Source: Methyloterricola oryzae (GTDB lineage Bacteria > Pseudomonadota > Gammaproteobacteria > Methylococcales > Methylococcaceae). Taken from it: 64,000 nt of DNA. Below the pieces are notes generated by a model that did no database searches, was not told the origin of the DNA, and saw only the letters and a list, made by a program, of their open reading frames with translations. This document shows, piece by piece, positions 19,242 to 28,144 of the stretch. The position numbers and the translations under genes are program-made. Positions within the stretch are counted from its first letter, which is position 1; each line of letters opens with the position of its first letter. The DNA is taken from positions 248,001 to 312,000 of the forward strand of contig NZ_JYNS01000001.1 in NCBI RefSeq assembly GCF_000934725.1. Reading direction: 5' to 3'.

Positions 19242-19936
19242 AGGCCATGATCCTGGCCGCCGGCCGTGGCGAGCGCCTGCGTCCCTTGACCGATCACACC
19301 CCCAAGCCCTTGCTGGCGGCAGGGGGACGGCCGCTGATCGAGCACCTGGTCGAGAGCCTGGTGAACGAAGGGTTTCACGAACTGGTCATCAACCTGGGGC
19401 ATCTGGGGCAAAAGATTCCCGAACGCCTGGGCGACGGATCGAGGTTCGGTGCCCGCATCGCCTATTCGCCGGAGGGCTGGCCCGCCCTGGAAACCGGCGG
19501 CGGCATCTTTCACGCCTTGCCGCTGTTGGGACCTGATCCCTTCCTGGTGGTCAACGGCGACATCGCCGTGGACTTTCCGTTCGGACGTTTGATTCAGCAG
19601 CCTGTCGATCAGGCCCATCTGGTGCTGGTGCCCAATCCCCCGCACCATGAGGCGGGCGATTTCCCTCTCTCGGACGGCCTGGTCACCAATGAAGGTCAGC
19701 GCCACACCTTCGCCGGCATCGGCGTCTACCGCCCGGAACTATTCGACGGCTGCCAGCCGGGCGCGTTTCCCCTGGCGCCCTTGCTGCGGCGGGCCATCGC
19801 GGCGGGCCGGGTCAGCGGTGAATTGCATCAAGGATTTTGGATGGACATCGGTACCGTAGAGCGGCTGCGCGCATTCGATGCGAGGCTTGCAGGAAGACAA
19901 GCCGGCCACCGCAGTGAACAGAGCCTGCCGGCCTGA
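19238..19936 (+). CDS. murU: N-acetylmuramate-1-phosphate uridylyltransferase
   Basis: A 232-aa nucleotidyltransferase that converts MurNAc-1-phosphate and UTP to UDP-MurNAc. The signature [18 protein letters not shown] and the KPLL lysine are at the N-terminus, the metal Asp is in [10 protein letters not shown], and [12 protein letters not shown] closes the fold. It is shorter than GalU/RmlA, as expected for MurU. It overlaps amgK by 4 nt, and together they define the cell-wall salvage route. Confidence 0.92.
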   Translation: MKAMILAAGRGERLRPLTDHTPKPLLAAGGRPLIEHLVESLVNEGFHELVINLGHLGQKIPERLGDGSRFGARIAYSPEGWPALETGGGIFHALPLLGPDPFLVVNGDIAVDFPFGRLIQQPVDQAHLVLVPNPPHHEAGDFPLSDGLVTNEGQRHTFAGIGVYRPELFDGCQPGAFPLAPLLRRAIAAGRVSGELHQGFWMDIGTVERLRAFDARLAGRQAGHRSEQSLPA

Positions 19937-19950
19937 GTGGAGTCAAGCCC

Positions 19951-20310
19951 ATGAACCAGCCCAATGCCAACCGCGATCTGCACCGGGAGAAGAATCTGCT
20001 CACTGTGGCCTACGCGCTTCAGGCAGCATCCCTTGCCCTCGGTTTCACCTATGTGCTCGCGGCCATCATCGGCCACCTCATGCGGGCATCGGTGGCAGGC
20101 ACCTGGCTGGACAGCCATCGGCGCTGGCAGCTGAGGACCTTCTGGTTCAGCCTTTTGTGGGGAGTGCTCGGCGCTGCCACCGCACTGTGGGGCATCGGTT
20201 ATTTCATCCTCATCGCCGATCTCATGTGGATCATTTACCGCATCGTACAAGGCTGGGCGGCCCTCAGCCGCAACCAACCCGTCGACAGCCAGCCTGCCCA
20301 GACGCAGTAG
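19951..20310 (+). CDS. DUF4870 family small membrane protein
   Basis: A 119-aa protein with three hydrophobic helices (about 17-43, 66-84 and 86-104). The WLDSHRRWQLRTFWFSLLW segment and the final DLMWIIYRIVQGW match the DUF4870 pattern of small inner-membrane proteins. No function is known. It lies 14 nt after murU and may be transcribed with it, but has no evident link to cell-wall recycling. Confidence 0.75.
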   Translation: MNQPNANRDLHREKNLLTVAYALQAASLALGFTYVLAAIIGHLMRASVAGTWLDSHRRWQLRTFWFSLLWGVLGAATALWGIGYFILIADLMWIIYRIVQGWAALSRNQPVDSQPAQTQ

Positions 20311-20368
20311 CCGCCGTCCGTTTTCGCTTCATGCGCGTTGACAGCCAGGCCCGGCGCCAGTAAGTTTA

Positions 20369-20389
20369 CGGATTTAATTTAGAAATCCG
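20369..20389 (+). other. Perfect 7-bp inverted repeat upstream of alaC
   Basis: CGGATTT (20369-20375) and AAATCCG (20383-20389) flank a 7-nt AT-rich loop, 53 nt before the alaC start. There is no T-run, so it is not a standard terminator; it could be an operator or a weak hairpin. Confidence 0.35.
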
Positions 20390-20441
20390 CCGGCCGCCCT
20401 GCGCGCAGTGACGCCCGCATCACGACACTCAAGAGTCCTGG

Positions 20442-21626
20442 ATGGAAGAATTTCAACGCATCAAACGCCTTCCCCCTTACGTTTTCAACATCGTCAACGA
20501 ACTCAAGGCCAAGGAGCGGGCTCAGGGGATCGACGTCATCGACTTCGGCATGGGCAACCCGGACCGCCCCACCCCCCAGCATATCGTCGACAAACTGGTG
20601 GAAGTGGCGCAGAAAGGCACGGCGCACCGTTACTCGGTGTCCAAGGGCATTCCACGCCTGCGCAAGGCCATCTGCAACTGGTACAAGACGCGCTATGACG
20701 TGGATCTGGACGCCGACGCCCAGGCCATCGTCACCATCGGTTCCAAGGAAGGTCTGGCGCATCTGATGTTCGCCACCCTCGGGCCGGGCGACGCCGTGCT
20801 GGTGCCCAATCCCGCCTATCCCATCCACCCCTACGGCTGTGTCCTCGCCGGGGCCGATGTGCGCCACGTGCCCATGGTGCCGGGCGTGGACTTCTTCGAG
20901 GAATTGGAGAAGGCGATACGCACCTCCTGGCCCAAGCCCAAGATGCTGATCTTGAACTTCCCGGGCAACCCCACCACCCAGTGCGTGGAGCTGGAGTTTT
21001 TCGAGAAGGTGGTGGCAATGGCCCGCGAGTACAAGATATGGGTCGTGCACGACCTCGCCTATGCGGACCTGGTGTTCGACGGCTACGTGGCGCCCTCCAT
21101 CCTGCAGGTGCCGGGCGCCCAGGACGTGGCGGTGGAGTTCTTCACCCTGTCCAAGAGCTACAACATGCCGGGGTGGCGCGTGGGCTTCATGTGCGGCAAT
21201 AGGGAACTGGTGGCGGCCCTGGGCCGCATCAAGTCCTACCTGGACTATGGCACTTTCACCCCCATTCAGGTGGCCGCCATCACCGCCCTTGAAGGTCCGC
21301 AACAGTGCGTCGCGGATATCTGCAACCTCTATCACCAGCGAAGGGACGTGCTGTGCAAGGGTCTGAACGATGCCGGCTGGGCGGTGACGCCGCCCAAGGC
21401 CACCATGTTCGTGTGGGCGCCCATTCCCGAACAGTACCGGGACATGGGCTCGCTGGAATTCGCCAAGAAGCTCATGCTGGAGGCCCATGTGGCCGTGTCC
21501 CCAGGTATTGGCTTTGGCGAGTTCGGCGACGACCATGTGCGCTTCAGCCTGATCGAGAACGAGCACCGCACGCGCCAGGCCATCCGCGGCATCCGCCAGA
21601 TGTTCCGCAAGGACGGCTCCGCCTGA
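20442..21626 (+). CDS. alaC: Alanine transaminase (AlaC-type PLP aminotransferase)
   Basis: A 394-aa fold-type I aminotransferase. It matches the AlaC/YfdZ glutamate-pyruvate transaminase closely from the start ([20 protein letters not shown]), with [11 protein letters not shown], the PLP lysine in [13 protein letters not shown] and the C-terminal Arg region [13 protein letters not shown] that binds the substrate carboxylate. It makes alanine from pyruvate and glutamate. It is followed after 31 nt by hom, an order often seen in gammaproteobacteria, so amino acid genes appear to be co-transcribed. Confidence 0.92.
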   Translation: MEEFQRIKRLPPYVFNIVNELKAKERAQGIDVIDFGMGNPDRPTPQHIVDKLVEVAQKGTAHRYSVSKGIPRLRKAICNWYKTRYDVDLDADAQAIVTIGSKEGLAHLMFATLGPGDAVLVPNPAYPIHPYGCVLAGADVRHVPMVPGVDFFEELEKAIRTSWPKPKMLILNFPGNPTTQCVELEFFEKVVAMAREYKIWVVHDLAYADLVFDGYVAPSILQVPGAQDVAVEFFTLSKSYNMPGWRVGFMCGNRELVAALGRIKSYLDYGTFTPIQVAAITALEGPQQCVADICNLYHQRRDVLCKGLNDAGWAVTPPKATMFVWAPIPEQYRDMGSLEFAKKLMLEAHVAVSPGIGFGEFGDDHVRFSLIENEHRTRQAIRGIRQMFRKDGSA

Positions 21627-21657
21627 CTCACGCCCCCACACTCACGAGGAACTCCCT

Positions 21658-22968
21658 TTGAATCCCGTCAAAATTGGCCTCCTGGGCCTGGGCACCGTCG
21701 GCGGCGGCACCGTCAACGTGCTGCGCCGCAATGCCGATGAAATCACCCGCCGGGCCGGGCGCGAGATCCAGATCTGCCGCGCCTCTACCCGCGACCTGCA
21801 ACGCTCGCGCATCTGCGACACCACCGGGATTGCGCTGACCCAGGACCCGCTGGAGATCGTCAACGATCCGGACATCCAGATCGTGGTGGAACTCATCGGC
21901 GGCGAAACCCTGGCCAAGGAACTCGTGCTCAAGGCCCTGGACAACGGCAAGCACGTGGTTACCGCCAACAAGGCGCTGATCGCACTGCACGGCAACGAGA
22001 TATTCGCTAAGGCCAGGGAGAAAGGGCTGATGGTGGCCTTCGAGCCGGCGGTGGCCGGCGGCATACCCATCATCAAGGCCATCCGCGAGGGACTCACCGG
22101 CAACCGCGTGGAATGGCTGGCAGGCATCATCAACGGCACCTGCAACTACATCCTCACCGAGATGCGTGACAAAGGGCGCGACTTCGAGGACGTGCTGCAA
22201 GAGGCCCAGGCCCTGGGCTACGCCGAAGCCGACCCCACCTTCGACGTGGAAGGCATCGACGCCGCCCACAAGCTGACCATCCTCGCCTCCATCGCCTTCG
22301 GCATTCCGCTGCAGTTCGACAAGGTCTACGTGGAAGGCATTAGCGGCGTAACCCGCCTGGACGTCACCTACGCCGAGGCCCTGGGCTACCGCATCAAGCT
22401 GCTGGGCGTGGCCCGGCGCTCCGAGAAAGGCATCGAACTGCGCGTGCACCCGACCCTGATTCCCTATCGCCGCCTCATCGCCAACGTGGACGGCGTGATG
22501 AACGCGGTGGTGGTCAAGGGCGACGCGGTGGGACCGACGCTTTACTACGGCGCCGGCGCCGGCGCCGACCCGACGGCCTCTTCCGTGGTAGCCGACATTG
22601 TCGACGTGGTCCGCGCCCTCACCAGCGACCCGGAGAACCGGGTCCCGCACCTGGCCTTCCAGCCCACGGCCCTGGCCGACACGCCGGTGCTGCCCATCGG
22701 CGACATCGAAACCGCCTACTACCTGCGCCTGTCCGCCGAGGACAAGCCCGGCGTGCTGGCCGATGTGACGCGCATCCTGGCGGGCCGCAACATCAGCATC
22801 GAGGCCATCATCCAGAAGGAGCCGCTGACGGGCGAAAGCCACCTGCCCATCATCATGCTCACCCACAAGGTGCCCGAGCGCGAATTGAATGCCGCCATCG
22901 CCGAGATCGAGGCCCTGGCCACCATTAACAAGCCGGTGAAGCGGATTCGGATGGAGACCTTGGGCTGA
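21658..22968 (+). CDS. hom: Homoserine dehydrogenase
   Basis: A 436-aa NAD(P)-dependent enzyme reducing aspartate semialdehyde to homoserine at the branch to threonine and methionine. NADPH loop GLLGLGTVGGGTVN, catalytic region GTCNYILTEM with the AEADPTFDVEGIDAAHK motif, and a C-terminal ACT domain (YYLRLSAEDKPGVLADVT) for feedback by threonine. This is the monofunctional form, not fused to aspartokinase. The start is TTG at 21658, with GAGGA 7 nt upstream. thrC follows after a repeat-containing spacer. Confidence 0.95.
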   Translation: MNPVKIGLLGLGTVGGGTVNVLRRNADEITRRAGREIQICRASTRDLQRSRICDTTGIALTQDPLEIVNDPDIQIVVELIGGETLAKELVLKALDNGKHVVTANKALIALHGNEIFAKAREKGLMVAFEPAVAGGIPIIKAIREGLTGNRVEWLAGIINGTCNYILTEMRDKGRDFEDVLQEAQALGYAEADPTFDVEGIDAAHKLTILASIAFGIPLQFDKVYVEGISGVTRLDVTYAEALGYRIKLLGVARRSEKGIELRVHPTLIPYRRLIANVDGVMNAVVVKGDAVGPTLYYGAGAGADPTASSVVADIVDVVRALTSDPENRVPHLAFQPTALADTPVLPIGDIETAYYLRLSAEDKPGVLADVTRILAGRNISIEAIIQKEPLTGESHLPIIMLTHKVPERELNAAIAEIEALATINKPVKRIRMETLG

Positions 22969-22995
22969 GACCCAAGCTGATACTGCCTCAGCTCT

Positions 22996-23097
22996 ATAGG
23001 ATGTGCTGAGGCACGAAGCGCACCGATCGCAAGTGATGCGCCTCCAATCGCAAACGGTTGCATTAGCCGCAACCCTTCCTGCGTCGGCACATCCTAT
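22996..23097. repeat. REP/MITE-like intergenic element with 11-bp terminal inverted repeats
   Basis: ATAGGATGTGC (22996-23006) is repeated in perfect inverted form as GCACATCCTAT (23087-23097). The 102-bp unit also holds an internal hairpin (GGTTGC/GCAACC) and GC-rich inverted segments. It fills most of the hom-thrC gap and carries no ORF. It looks like a non-autonomous repeat rather than a regulatory leader. Confidence 0.7.
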
Positions 23098-23127
23098 CCA
23101 AACGCCCTCACCGGCACGGGGAATGTT

Positions 23128-23147
23128 GAACGGCACGCCGTTCCTAC
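23128..23147. repeat. Small palindrome GAACGGC-GCCGTTC
   Basis: A 7-bp perfect stem with a 2-nt centre, within GTTGAACGGCACGCCGTTC, between the REP-like element and thrC. It resembles the palindromic heads of REP sequences. No T-run follows. Confidence 0.45.
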
Positions 23148-23207
23148 TGCTAGTAGACTAAGGCGTCCAGGGGCAACGCAACGACCAGAACCAAACTATA
23201 AGAATCC

Positions 23208-24641
23208 ATGAAATACATCTCCACCCGCGGCAACGCGCCCGCCAAGACCTTCACGGAAATCCTGCTAGGCGGACTGGCTCCGGACGGCGGGCTGTACCTG
23301 CCGGAAAGCTATCCCCAGGTGACGCGGGACGAGTTGGACGGCTGGCGTGAGCTGAGCTACGCCGACCTGGCCTACGAAGTCCTGTCGAAATTCGCCACCG
23401 ACATTCCCGCGGATGACCTCAAGGCTATCCTGCGCAAGACCTACACGCCCGAGGTATACGGCAACGCCCGGAGCGACAGCGACACCACGCAGATCGCGCC
23501 GCTCAGGGTGCTGGAGCCGGGCCTGTGCCTGCTGGAACTGTCCAATGGGCCGACCCTGGCCTTCAAGGACATGGCCATGCAGTTGCTGGGAAATTTGTTC
23601 GAATACGCGCTGGCGAAGCAGCACGCGGAACTGAACATCCTCGGCGCCACCTCGGGCGACACCGGCTCGGCGGCGGAATACGCCATGCGCGGCAAGCGCG
23701 GCATCCGAGTATTCATGCTCTCCCCCGACGGCAAGATGAGCGCCTTCCAGCGCGCCCAGATGTACTCCCTGGACGACCCGAACATCCACAACATCGCCGT
23801 GCGCGGGGTATTCGACGACGCGCAGGACCTGGTGAAGGCCGTCTCCAACGATCTGGACTTCAAGGCCCGGCACCGCATCGGCACGGTCAACTCCATCAAC
23901 TGGGCACGGGTTTCCGCGCAGATCGTCTATTACTTCAAAGCCTACCTGGCCGCCACCGCCACCAGCGCGCAGGAAGTCGCCTTCGCGGTGCCCTCCGGCA
24001 ACTTCGGCAACATCTGTGCCGGCCATATCGCGCGGATGATGGGCCTGCCCATCGGGCAGTTGATCCTGGCCACCAACGAGAACGATGTGCTGGACGAGTT
24101 CTTCCGCACCGGCGTCTACCGCCCGCGCGGCACCAAGGAGACCTACCACACCAGCAGCCCGTCCATGGACATCTCCAAGGCATCCAATTTCGAGCGCTTC
24201 ATGTTCGATCTGGTCGGGCGTGACGGCGCCAAGCTGCGGGACTTCTGGAGCCGGGTGGATGCCGGCGGCTCCATCGACATCAAGGGCAGCGCATACTGGC
24301 AGGCCCTGCCCGAGTTCCGCTTCGCCTCGGGCAGCAGTACCCATGCCGACCGCCTGCGCACCATCCGCGACACCTGGACCAAATACGGTGTCATGATCGA
24401 CACCCACACGGCGGATGGCCTGAAGGTGGGCCTGGAGCAGCGACGCGAGGACTTGCCCCTGATCTGCCTGGAAACCGCCCTGCCCGCCAAGTTCGAGGAA
24501 GCCATCCGCGAAGCCCTGGACCGAGCCCCCGAGCGGCCGCCGGCCCTGGAGGGCATCGAGAACCTGCCGCAACGGGTCGAGGTGATGGACTGCAACCTCG
24601 GCGCGCTGAAGCAGTACATCGCCACCCACACCGCCGGCTGA
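23208..24641 (+). CDS. thrC: Threonine synthase
   Basis: A 477-aa PLP enzyme converting O-phosphohomoserine to threonine. The start MKYISTRGNAPAKTF, the PLP lysine in LAFKDMAMQLLG (Lys120) and the phosphate-binding GATSGDTGSAAEYAMRG are typical of the bacterial long form. There is no thrB between hom and thrC, so homoserine kinase must be elsewhere. The gene is separated from hom by 239 nt containing repeats. Confidence 0.95.
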   Translation: MKYISTRGNAPAKTFTEILLGGLAPDGGLYLPESYPQVTRDELDGWRELSYADLAYEVLSKFATDIPADDLKAILRKTYTPEVYGNARSDSDTTQIAPLRVLEPGLCLLELSNGPTLAFKDMAMQLLGNLFEYALAKQHAELNILGATSGDTGSAAEYAMRGKRGIRVFMLSPDGKMSAFQRAQMYSLDDPNIHNIAVRGVFDDAQDLVKAVSNDLDFKARHRIGTVNSINWARVSAQIVYYFKAYLAATATSAQEVAFAVPSGNFGNICAGHIARMMGLPIGQLILATNENDVLDEFFRTGVYRPRGTKETYHTSSPSMDISKASNFERFMFDLVGRDGAKLRDFWSRVDAGGSIDIKGSAYWQALPEFRFASGSSTHADRLRTIRDTWTKYGVMIDTHTADGLKVGLEQRREDLPLICLETALPAKFEEAIREALDRAPERPPALEGIENLPQRVEVMDCNLGALKQYIATHTAG

Positions 24642-24670
24642 TCGCGCAAGACGCGCCCAGGGGAGACAGC

Positions 24671-24940
24671 ATGAGCTTACGGACCTTTATCTTCTGCGAT
24701 TACTGCAACCCCAGCGCTATCCGAACAATAGAGGCGCGGCGCATCGCCCCGCGTCCCTTCGGACTCAGCGGCCGCCGCTTCAGCGACGGGCGCTCGTGGT
24801 TCGACGGCTCCAGGGAACAAGCCCTGGCCGCCGGCTGGAGCCTGAACGAAGACGGTCAGGATATCTGCCCCCGCTGCCTGCAGCGCGGACTGGGCACCGA
24901 ACCCAACACCCCGGAACCACCGAACCCGGCCGGAGCCTAG
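24671..24940 (+). CDS. Small CxxC-pair protein, 89 aa, function unknown
   Basis: I do not recognise the family. Two CxxC pairs, FCDYCNP near the N-terminus and DICPRCLQRG near the C-terminus, could bind one zinc ion. Between them is a basic stretch (RTIEARRIAPRPFGLSGRRF). The ribosome site GGGGAGA lies 6 nt before the ATG at 24671. It sits 29 nt after thrC and 22 nt before recJ on the same strand, so it is probably co-transcribed. The closing Pro/Glu-rich tail is likely disordered. Confidence 0.65.
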   Translation: MSLRTFIFCDYCNPSAIRTIEARRIAPRPFGLSGRRFSDGRSWFDGSREQALAAGWSLNEDGQDICPRCLQRGLGTEPNTPEPPNPAGA

Positions 24941-24962
24941 GCTTTCCCGACTCACCGGCCGC

Positions 24963-26705
24963 ATGCTCTACCACCCCGTCAAGAAAAGCATCCTGCGGCG
25001 CGCCCTGCCCGATGGGAGCGCGCAACTACCGGACCTGCCGCCGCTGTTGCAGCGAATCTACCACGCACGACGCCTAGTCAGCCCCGAGGAACTGGACCGC
25101 ACCCTGGCAAGGCTGCCCTCCCCTTGGCTACTCTCGGGGATGGAGGCGATGGTCGAGCAGCTATCGGAGATCATTCGCGAGGGGCGCCACCTGCTCATCG
25201 TGGCCGATTTCGACGCCGACGGCGCCACCAGCTGCGCCGTGGGCCTTCTGGGCCTGCGGGAGTTCGGCGCGGCCAAAGTTTCCTATCTGGTGCCCAACCG
25301 CTTTGAGTACGGCTATGGGCTCACGCCGGAAATCGTGGAGGTTGCCGCCCGGCAAAACCCGGACGCCATCATCACGGTGGACAACGGCATTGCCAGCATC
25401 GAGGGCGTGCGGGCGGCCCGCGCAGCCGGCATTCGCGTCCTCATCACCGACCACCACCTGCCCGGCAGCCAGTTGCCGGAGGCCGACGCCATCGTCAACC
25501 CCAACCTGGCGGGCGACCGTTTTCCCAGCAAGGCCCTGGCCGGGGTTGGCGTCATGTTCTATGTGCTGATGGCCTTGCGTGCGCGGCTGCGGGAAAGCGG
25601 CTGGTTCGCCAGGCATGCCGAACCAAATTTGGGGCAACTACTGGACCTGGTGGCCTTAGGCACCGTGGCGGACGTGGTGGCGCTGGACCACGTAAACCGC
25701 ATCCTGGTGCATCAGGGCCTGCAGCGCATTCGCGCAGGTCAGGGGCGGCCGGGCATCCAGGCCTTGTTGGAAATCGCCGGCCGCAATCCAAAGTCGACCG
25801 TCGCGTCGGATCTGGGTTTCGCCGCGGCGCCGCGCCTGAACGCCGCCGGCAGACTGGAGGACATGAGCCTGGGCATCGAGTGCCTGCTGAGCGAGGACTT
25901 TGCCAGCGCCAAGACCCTGGCGGCCCGCCTCGATGAGCTCAACCGCGAGCGGCGCGAGATCGAGGAACAGATGAAGCTGGACGCCCTGTACATGCTAGAC
26001 CGGCTGGAGCCCGCCGAAAACCGGCGCGATGCCGCCGGCCTGTGCCTGTACGACGCTAGCTGGCACCAGGGCGTGATCGGCATCCTCGCTTCCCGCATCA
26101 AGGAGCGGCTGAACCGGCCGGTGATCGCCTTCGCGCCCGGCAGCGGCGATGAGCTCAAAGGCTCGGCCCGGTCTATTCCCGGCGTGCACATCCGTGACGT
26201 GCTCAGCGACATCGCCGCGCAGCATCCGGGTCTGCTGAGCCGGTTCGGCGGCCATGCCATGGCGGCGGGCCTTAGCCTGAAGTCGGGGAATCTGGAGCGC
26301 TTTGGGCAGCTATTCGACGAGGAAGTCCGCGGGCACCTGGAGGGCCTGGATCTGGCCAATGCCCTGCACAGCGACGGCGAGCTGCCGGCAGCAGAATTCT
26401 GCCTGGAAGCAGCGGAACTGCTGCAGCAGGCGGGGCCCTGGGGCCAAGGCTTCCCGGAGCCGCTGTTCGATGGCGAGTTCGACGTGATCCAGTGCCGGGT
26501 GGTGGGCGAAAAGCACCTGAAGCTGGTCCTGCAGGTGCCGGAGGGCGGCCGCATGGTGGACGGCATCGCCTTTTTCGTGGACCAGCCGCATGCCTGGCTC
26601 GGCTGTCAGCGGCTGCGCCTGGCGTACCGCCTGGACGTCAATGAGTTCCGCGACAACCGCACGGTGCAGATGCGCATCGAGTACATGGAAAACTGCGCGG
26701 CCTGA
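24963..26705 (+). CDS. recJ: Single-stranded-DNA-specific 5'-3' exonuclease RecJ
   Basis: A 580-aa DHH-family nuclease (E. coli RecJ is 577 aa). Catalytic metal motifs are VADFDADGATS, TVDNGIAS and LITDHHLPG in the DHH domain, followed by DHHA1 with RSIPGVHIRD and FGGHAMAAGL, and a C-terminal OB-fold-like domain. It resects 5' ends in RecF-type recombination, mismatch repair and base excision repair. In many gammaproteobacteria recJ lies near thrC/hom, as here. Confidence 0.96.
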   Translation: MLYHPVKKSILRRALPDGSAQLPDLPPLLQRIYHARRLVSPEELDRTLARLPSPWLLSGMEAMVEQLSEIIREGRHLLIVADFDADGATSCAVGLLGLREFGAAKVSYLVPNRFEYGYGLTPEIVEVAARQNPDAIITVDNGIASIEGVRAARAAGIRVLITDHHLPGSQLPEADAIVNPNLAGDRFPSKALAGVGVMFYVLMALRARLRESGWFARHAEPNLGQLLDLVALGTVADVVALDHVNRILVHQGLQRIRAGQGRPGIQALLEIAGRNPKSTVASDLGFAAAPRLNAAGRLEDMSLGIECLLSEDFASAKTLAARLDELNRERREIEEQMKLDALYMLDRLEPAENRRDAAGLCLYDASWHQGVIGILASRIKERLNRPVIAFAPGSGDELKGSARSIPGVHIRDVLSDIAAQHPGLLSRFGGHAMAAGLSLKSGNLERFGQLFDEEVRGHLEGLDLANALHSDGELPAAEFCLEAAELLQQAGPWGQGFPEPLFDGEFDVIQCRVVGEKHLKLVLQVPEGGRMVDGIAFFVDQPHAWLGCQRLRLAYRLDVNEFRDNRTVQMRIEYMENCAA

Positions 26706-26712
26706 AGCGCAC

Positions 26713-27495
26713 TCAGCCGAGGGAGTTGCAGCGCCTCGGGAAATGTTGCCCCTTGCCCGGACGCCAGCCCGCCGCCAGGGCCTCCCAGGTGAAGACCTGC
26801 GCCCTCTCGCAGGCCAGTCGCATATCCAGGCCTTGCGCCAAATAGCCTGCGAGCGCCGAAGCCAGGGTGCAGCCCGAGCCATGGTAGCTGTGGGGGAGAC
26901 GCTCCCATGCCCACTCGGCGTCACCCTCAGGGCCGAACAAACGGTTGATCACCTTCTCCGAGCCTTCGTCATGGGTGCCGGTAATTAGGACGTGCCTCGT
27001 CCCCATCCGCAGCAATACCTTGGCGCAGACCCCGGGCTGCCGCTCGCCTGACAGGGCTTCGGCCTCCGGGATATTGGGCGTCAGCACGCTGACCCAGGGC
27101 AACAATTCACCGCACAAGACCTCGATGAGGTCCTCACGCGCAAGGAGGGTGCCGCCGCCCGCCGCGAGCACCGGATCCAGCACCACGGGTACACCGGGCA
27201 ACTCGCGCAGCAATTCGGCCACCGCGCGCGCCACGCCGGCACTTCCGAGCAGCCCGATCTTGACCGCCGCCAGCGGCAGGTCACGGACAACCCGGCAGGC
27301 CTGCTCCAGAAAGTCCGCAGGCGCCTGCGGCAACACGCGCACCACATCCCGGCTGTCCTGGACCGTCAGGGCCGTGACGACCGTACTGGCATGGCAGCCC
27401 AAACGCCCCAAGGTCTCGATGTCAGCCTGCAGTCCGGCGCCTCCCGTGGGATCGTGGCCGGAGAGGCAGAGGACTATGGGTGGTGTGTCCGGCAT
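26713..27495 (-). CDS. thiD: Hydroxymethylpyrimidine/phosphomethylpyrimidine kinase
   Basis: A 260-aa ribokinase-fold enzyme phosphorylating HMP and HMP-P in thiamine pyrimidine synthesis. Seen: LSGHDPTGGAGLQADI at the start, PVVLDPVLAAGGGTLL, LTPNIPEAEAL and the ATP-site SYHGSGCTLASALAG. ATG at 27495 was chosen because it starts right before the conserved PPIVLCLSGHD; upstream TTG at 27537 is weaker. Tail-to-tail with recJ (7 nt apart) and divergent from the DUF5063 gene. No TPP riboswitch is evident in the short leader. Confidence 0.93.
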   Translation of the reverse strand: MPDTPPIVLCLSGHDPTGGAGLQADIETLGRLGCHASTVVTALTVQDSRDVVRVLPQAPADFLEQACRVVRDLPLAAVKIGLLGSAGVARAVAELLRELPGVPVVLDPVLAAGGGTLLAREDLIEVLCGELLPWVSVLTPNIPEAEALSGERQPGVCAKVLLRMGTRHVLITGTHDEGSEKVINRLFGPEGDAEWAWERLPHSYHGSGCTLASALAGYLAQGLDMRLACERAQVFTWEALAAGWRPGKGQHFPRRCNSLG

Positions 27496-27584
27496 GGGAT
27501 CTTCCGCGTCGATGGAGGGCACCTCAGCATGTGTCAAGGATCAACTAGACTTAGCGGTACTTTTTTATCTGGACAGGAAATCCA

Positions 27585-28121
27585 GTGCAGAACAACCGCG
27601 TCGATGGCAATCTGTTCACAGAATCCGCCCTGGATTTCTGCAGGCTCGTGGAGCAGATCGACGGCTACGAAGTGGAGCTCTGGCTTCGGGATGCAGGTGA
27701 GATCCTGCTACGTCTGGACTTAAACATCATCCATTTGACCAGGCACACACCGCCAACCCCTCATGTCTGGATCTCCGATCTGGACAAGCGATTCGAGTTG
27801 TACTCCCGGCTCAAGGACTTCCTCGGCGAGCGCGACGAATACTGGTCCGAGGCGGACCTGCACGCAGGAGACGGCTACATGACAGGCAGCCTTTCCGACG
27901 ATTTCGCCGACATCTATTTCGAGCTCAAGCGCGGATTGCTGTTGGCAGATCAGGGTCAGGAGGGCCACTCGCAGGCGGTGAAGATATGGACCAGCGGCTA
28001 CCGCGATCACTGGCGCCAGCATCTGGTGGACGCCCGCAAGCAACTCTTCGATTTCCGCTCCCAGCCGCCAAAGACCGGCGCCAAGATCCACATCCGCAAG
28101 CCACCGAAAAAGCTGGCCTGA
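27585..28121 (+). CDS. DUF5063 family protein
   Basis: A 178-aa soluble protein. ALDFCRLVEQIDGYE, the SGSLSDDFADIYFELKRGL-like helix and YRDHWRQHLVDARKQL match the DUF5063 consensus (small helical proteins of unknown function, common in Bacteroidetes and gammaproteobacteria). GTG at 27585 follows an AGGAAA ribosome site. It is divergent from thiD and convergent with pyrX, 23 nt apart. Confidence 0.75.
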   Translation: MQNNRVDGNLFTESALDFCRLVEQIDGYEVELWLRDAGEILLRLDLNIIHLTRHTPPTPHVWISDLDKRFELYSRLKDFLGERDEYWSEADLHAGDGYMTGSLSDDFADIYFELKRGLLLADQGQEGHSQAVKIWTSGYRDHWRQHLVDARKQLFDFRSQPPKTGAKIHIRKPPKKLA

Positions 28122-28144
28122 TCCAGCCATGGATCCTTGAATGC

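Noticed and set aside
20379-21641. Minus-strand frame of 420 codons opposite alaC
   Set aside because: Antisense shadow of a conserved aminotransferase; no ribosome site, composition typical of reverse-complement GC-rich coding DNA.
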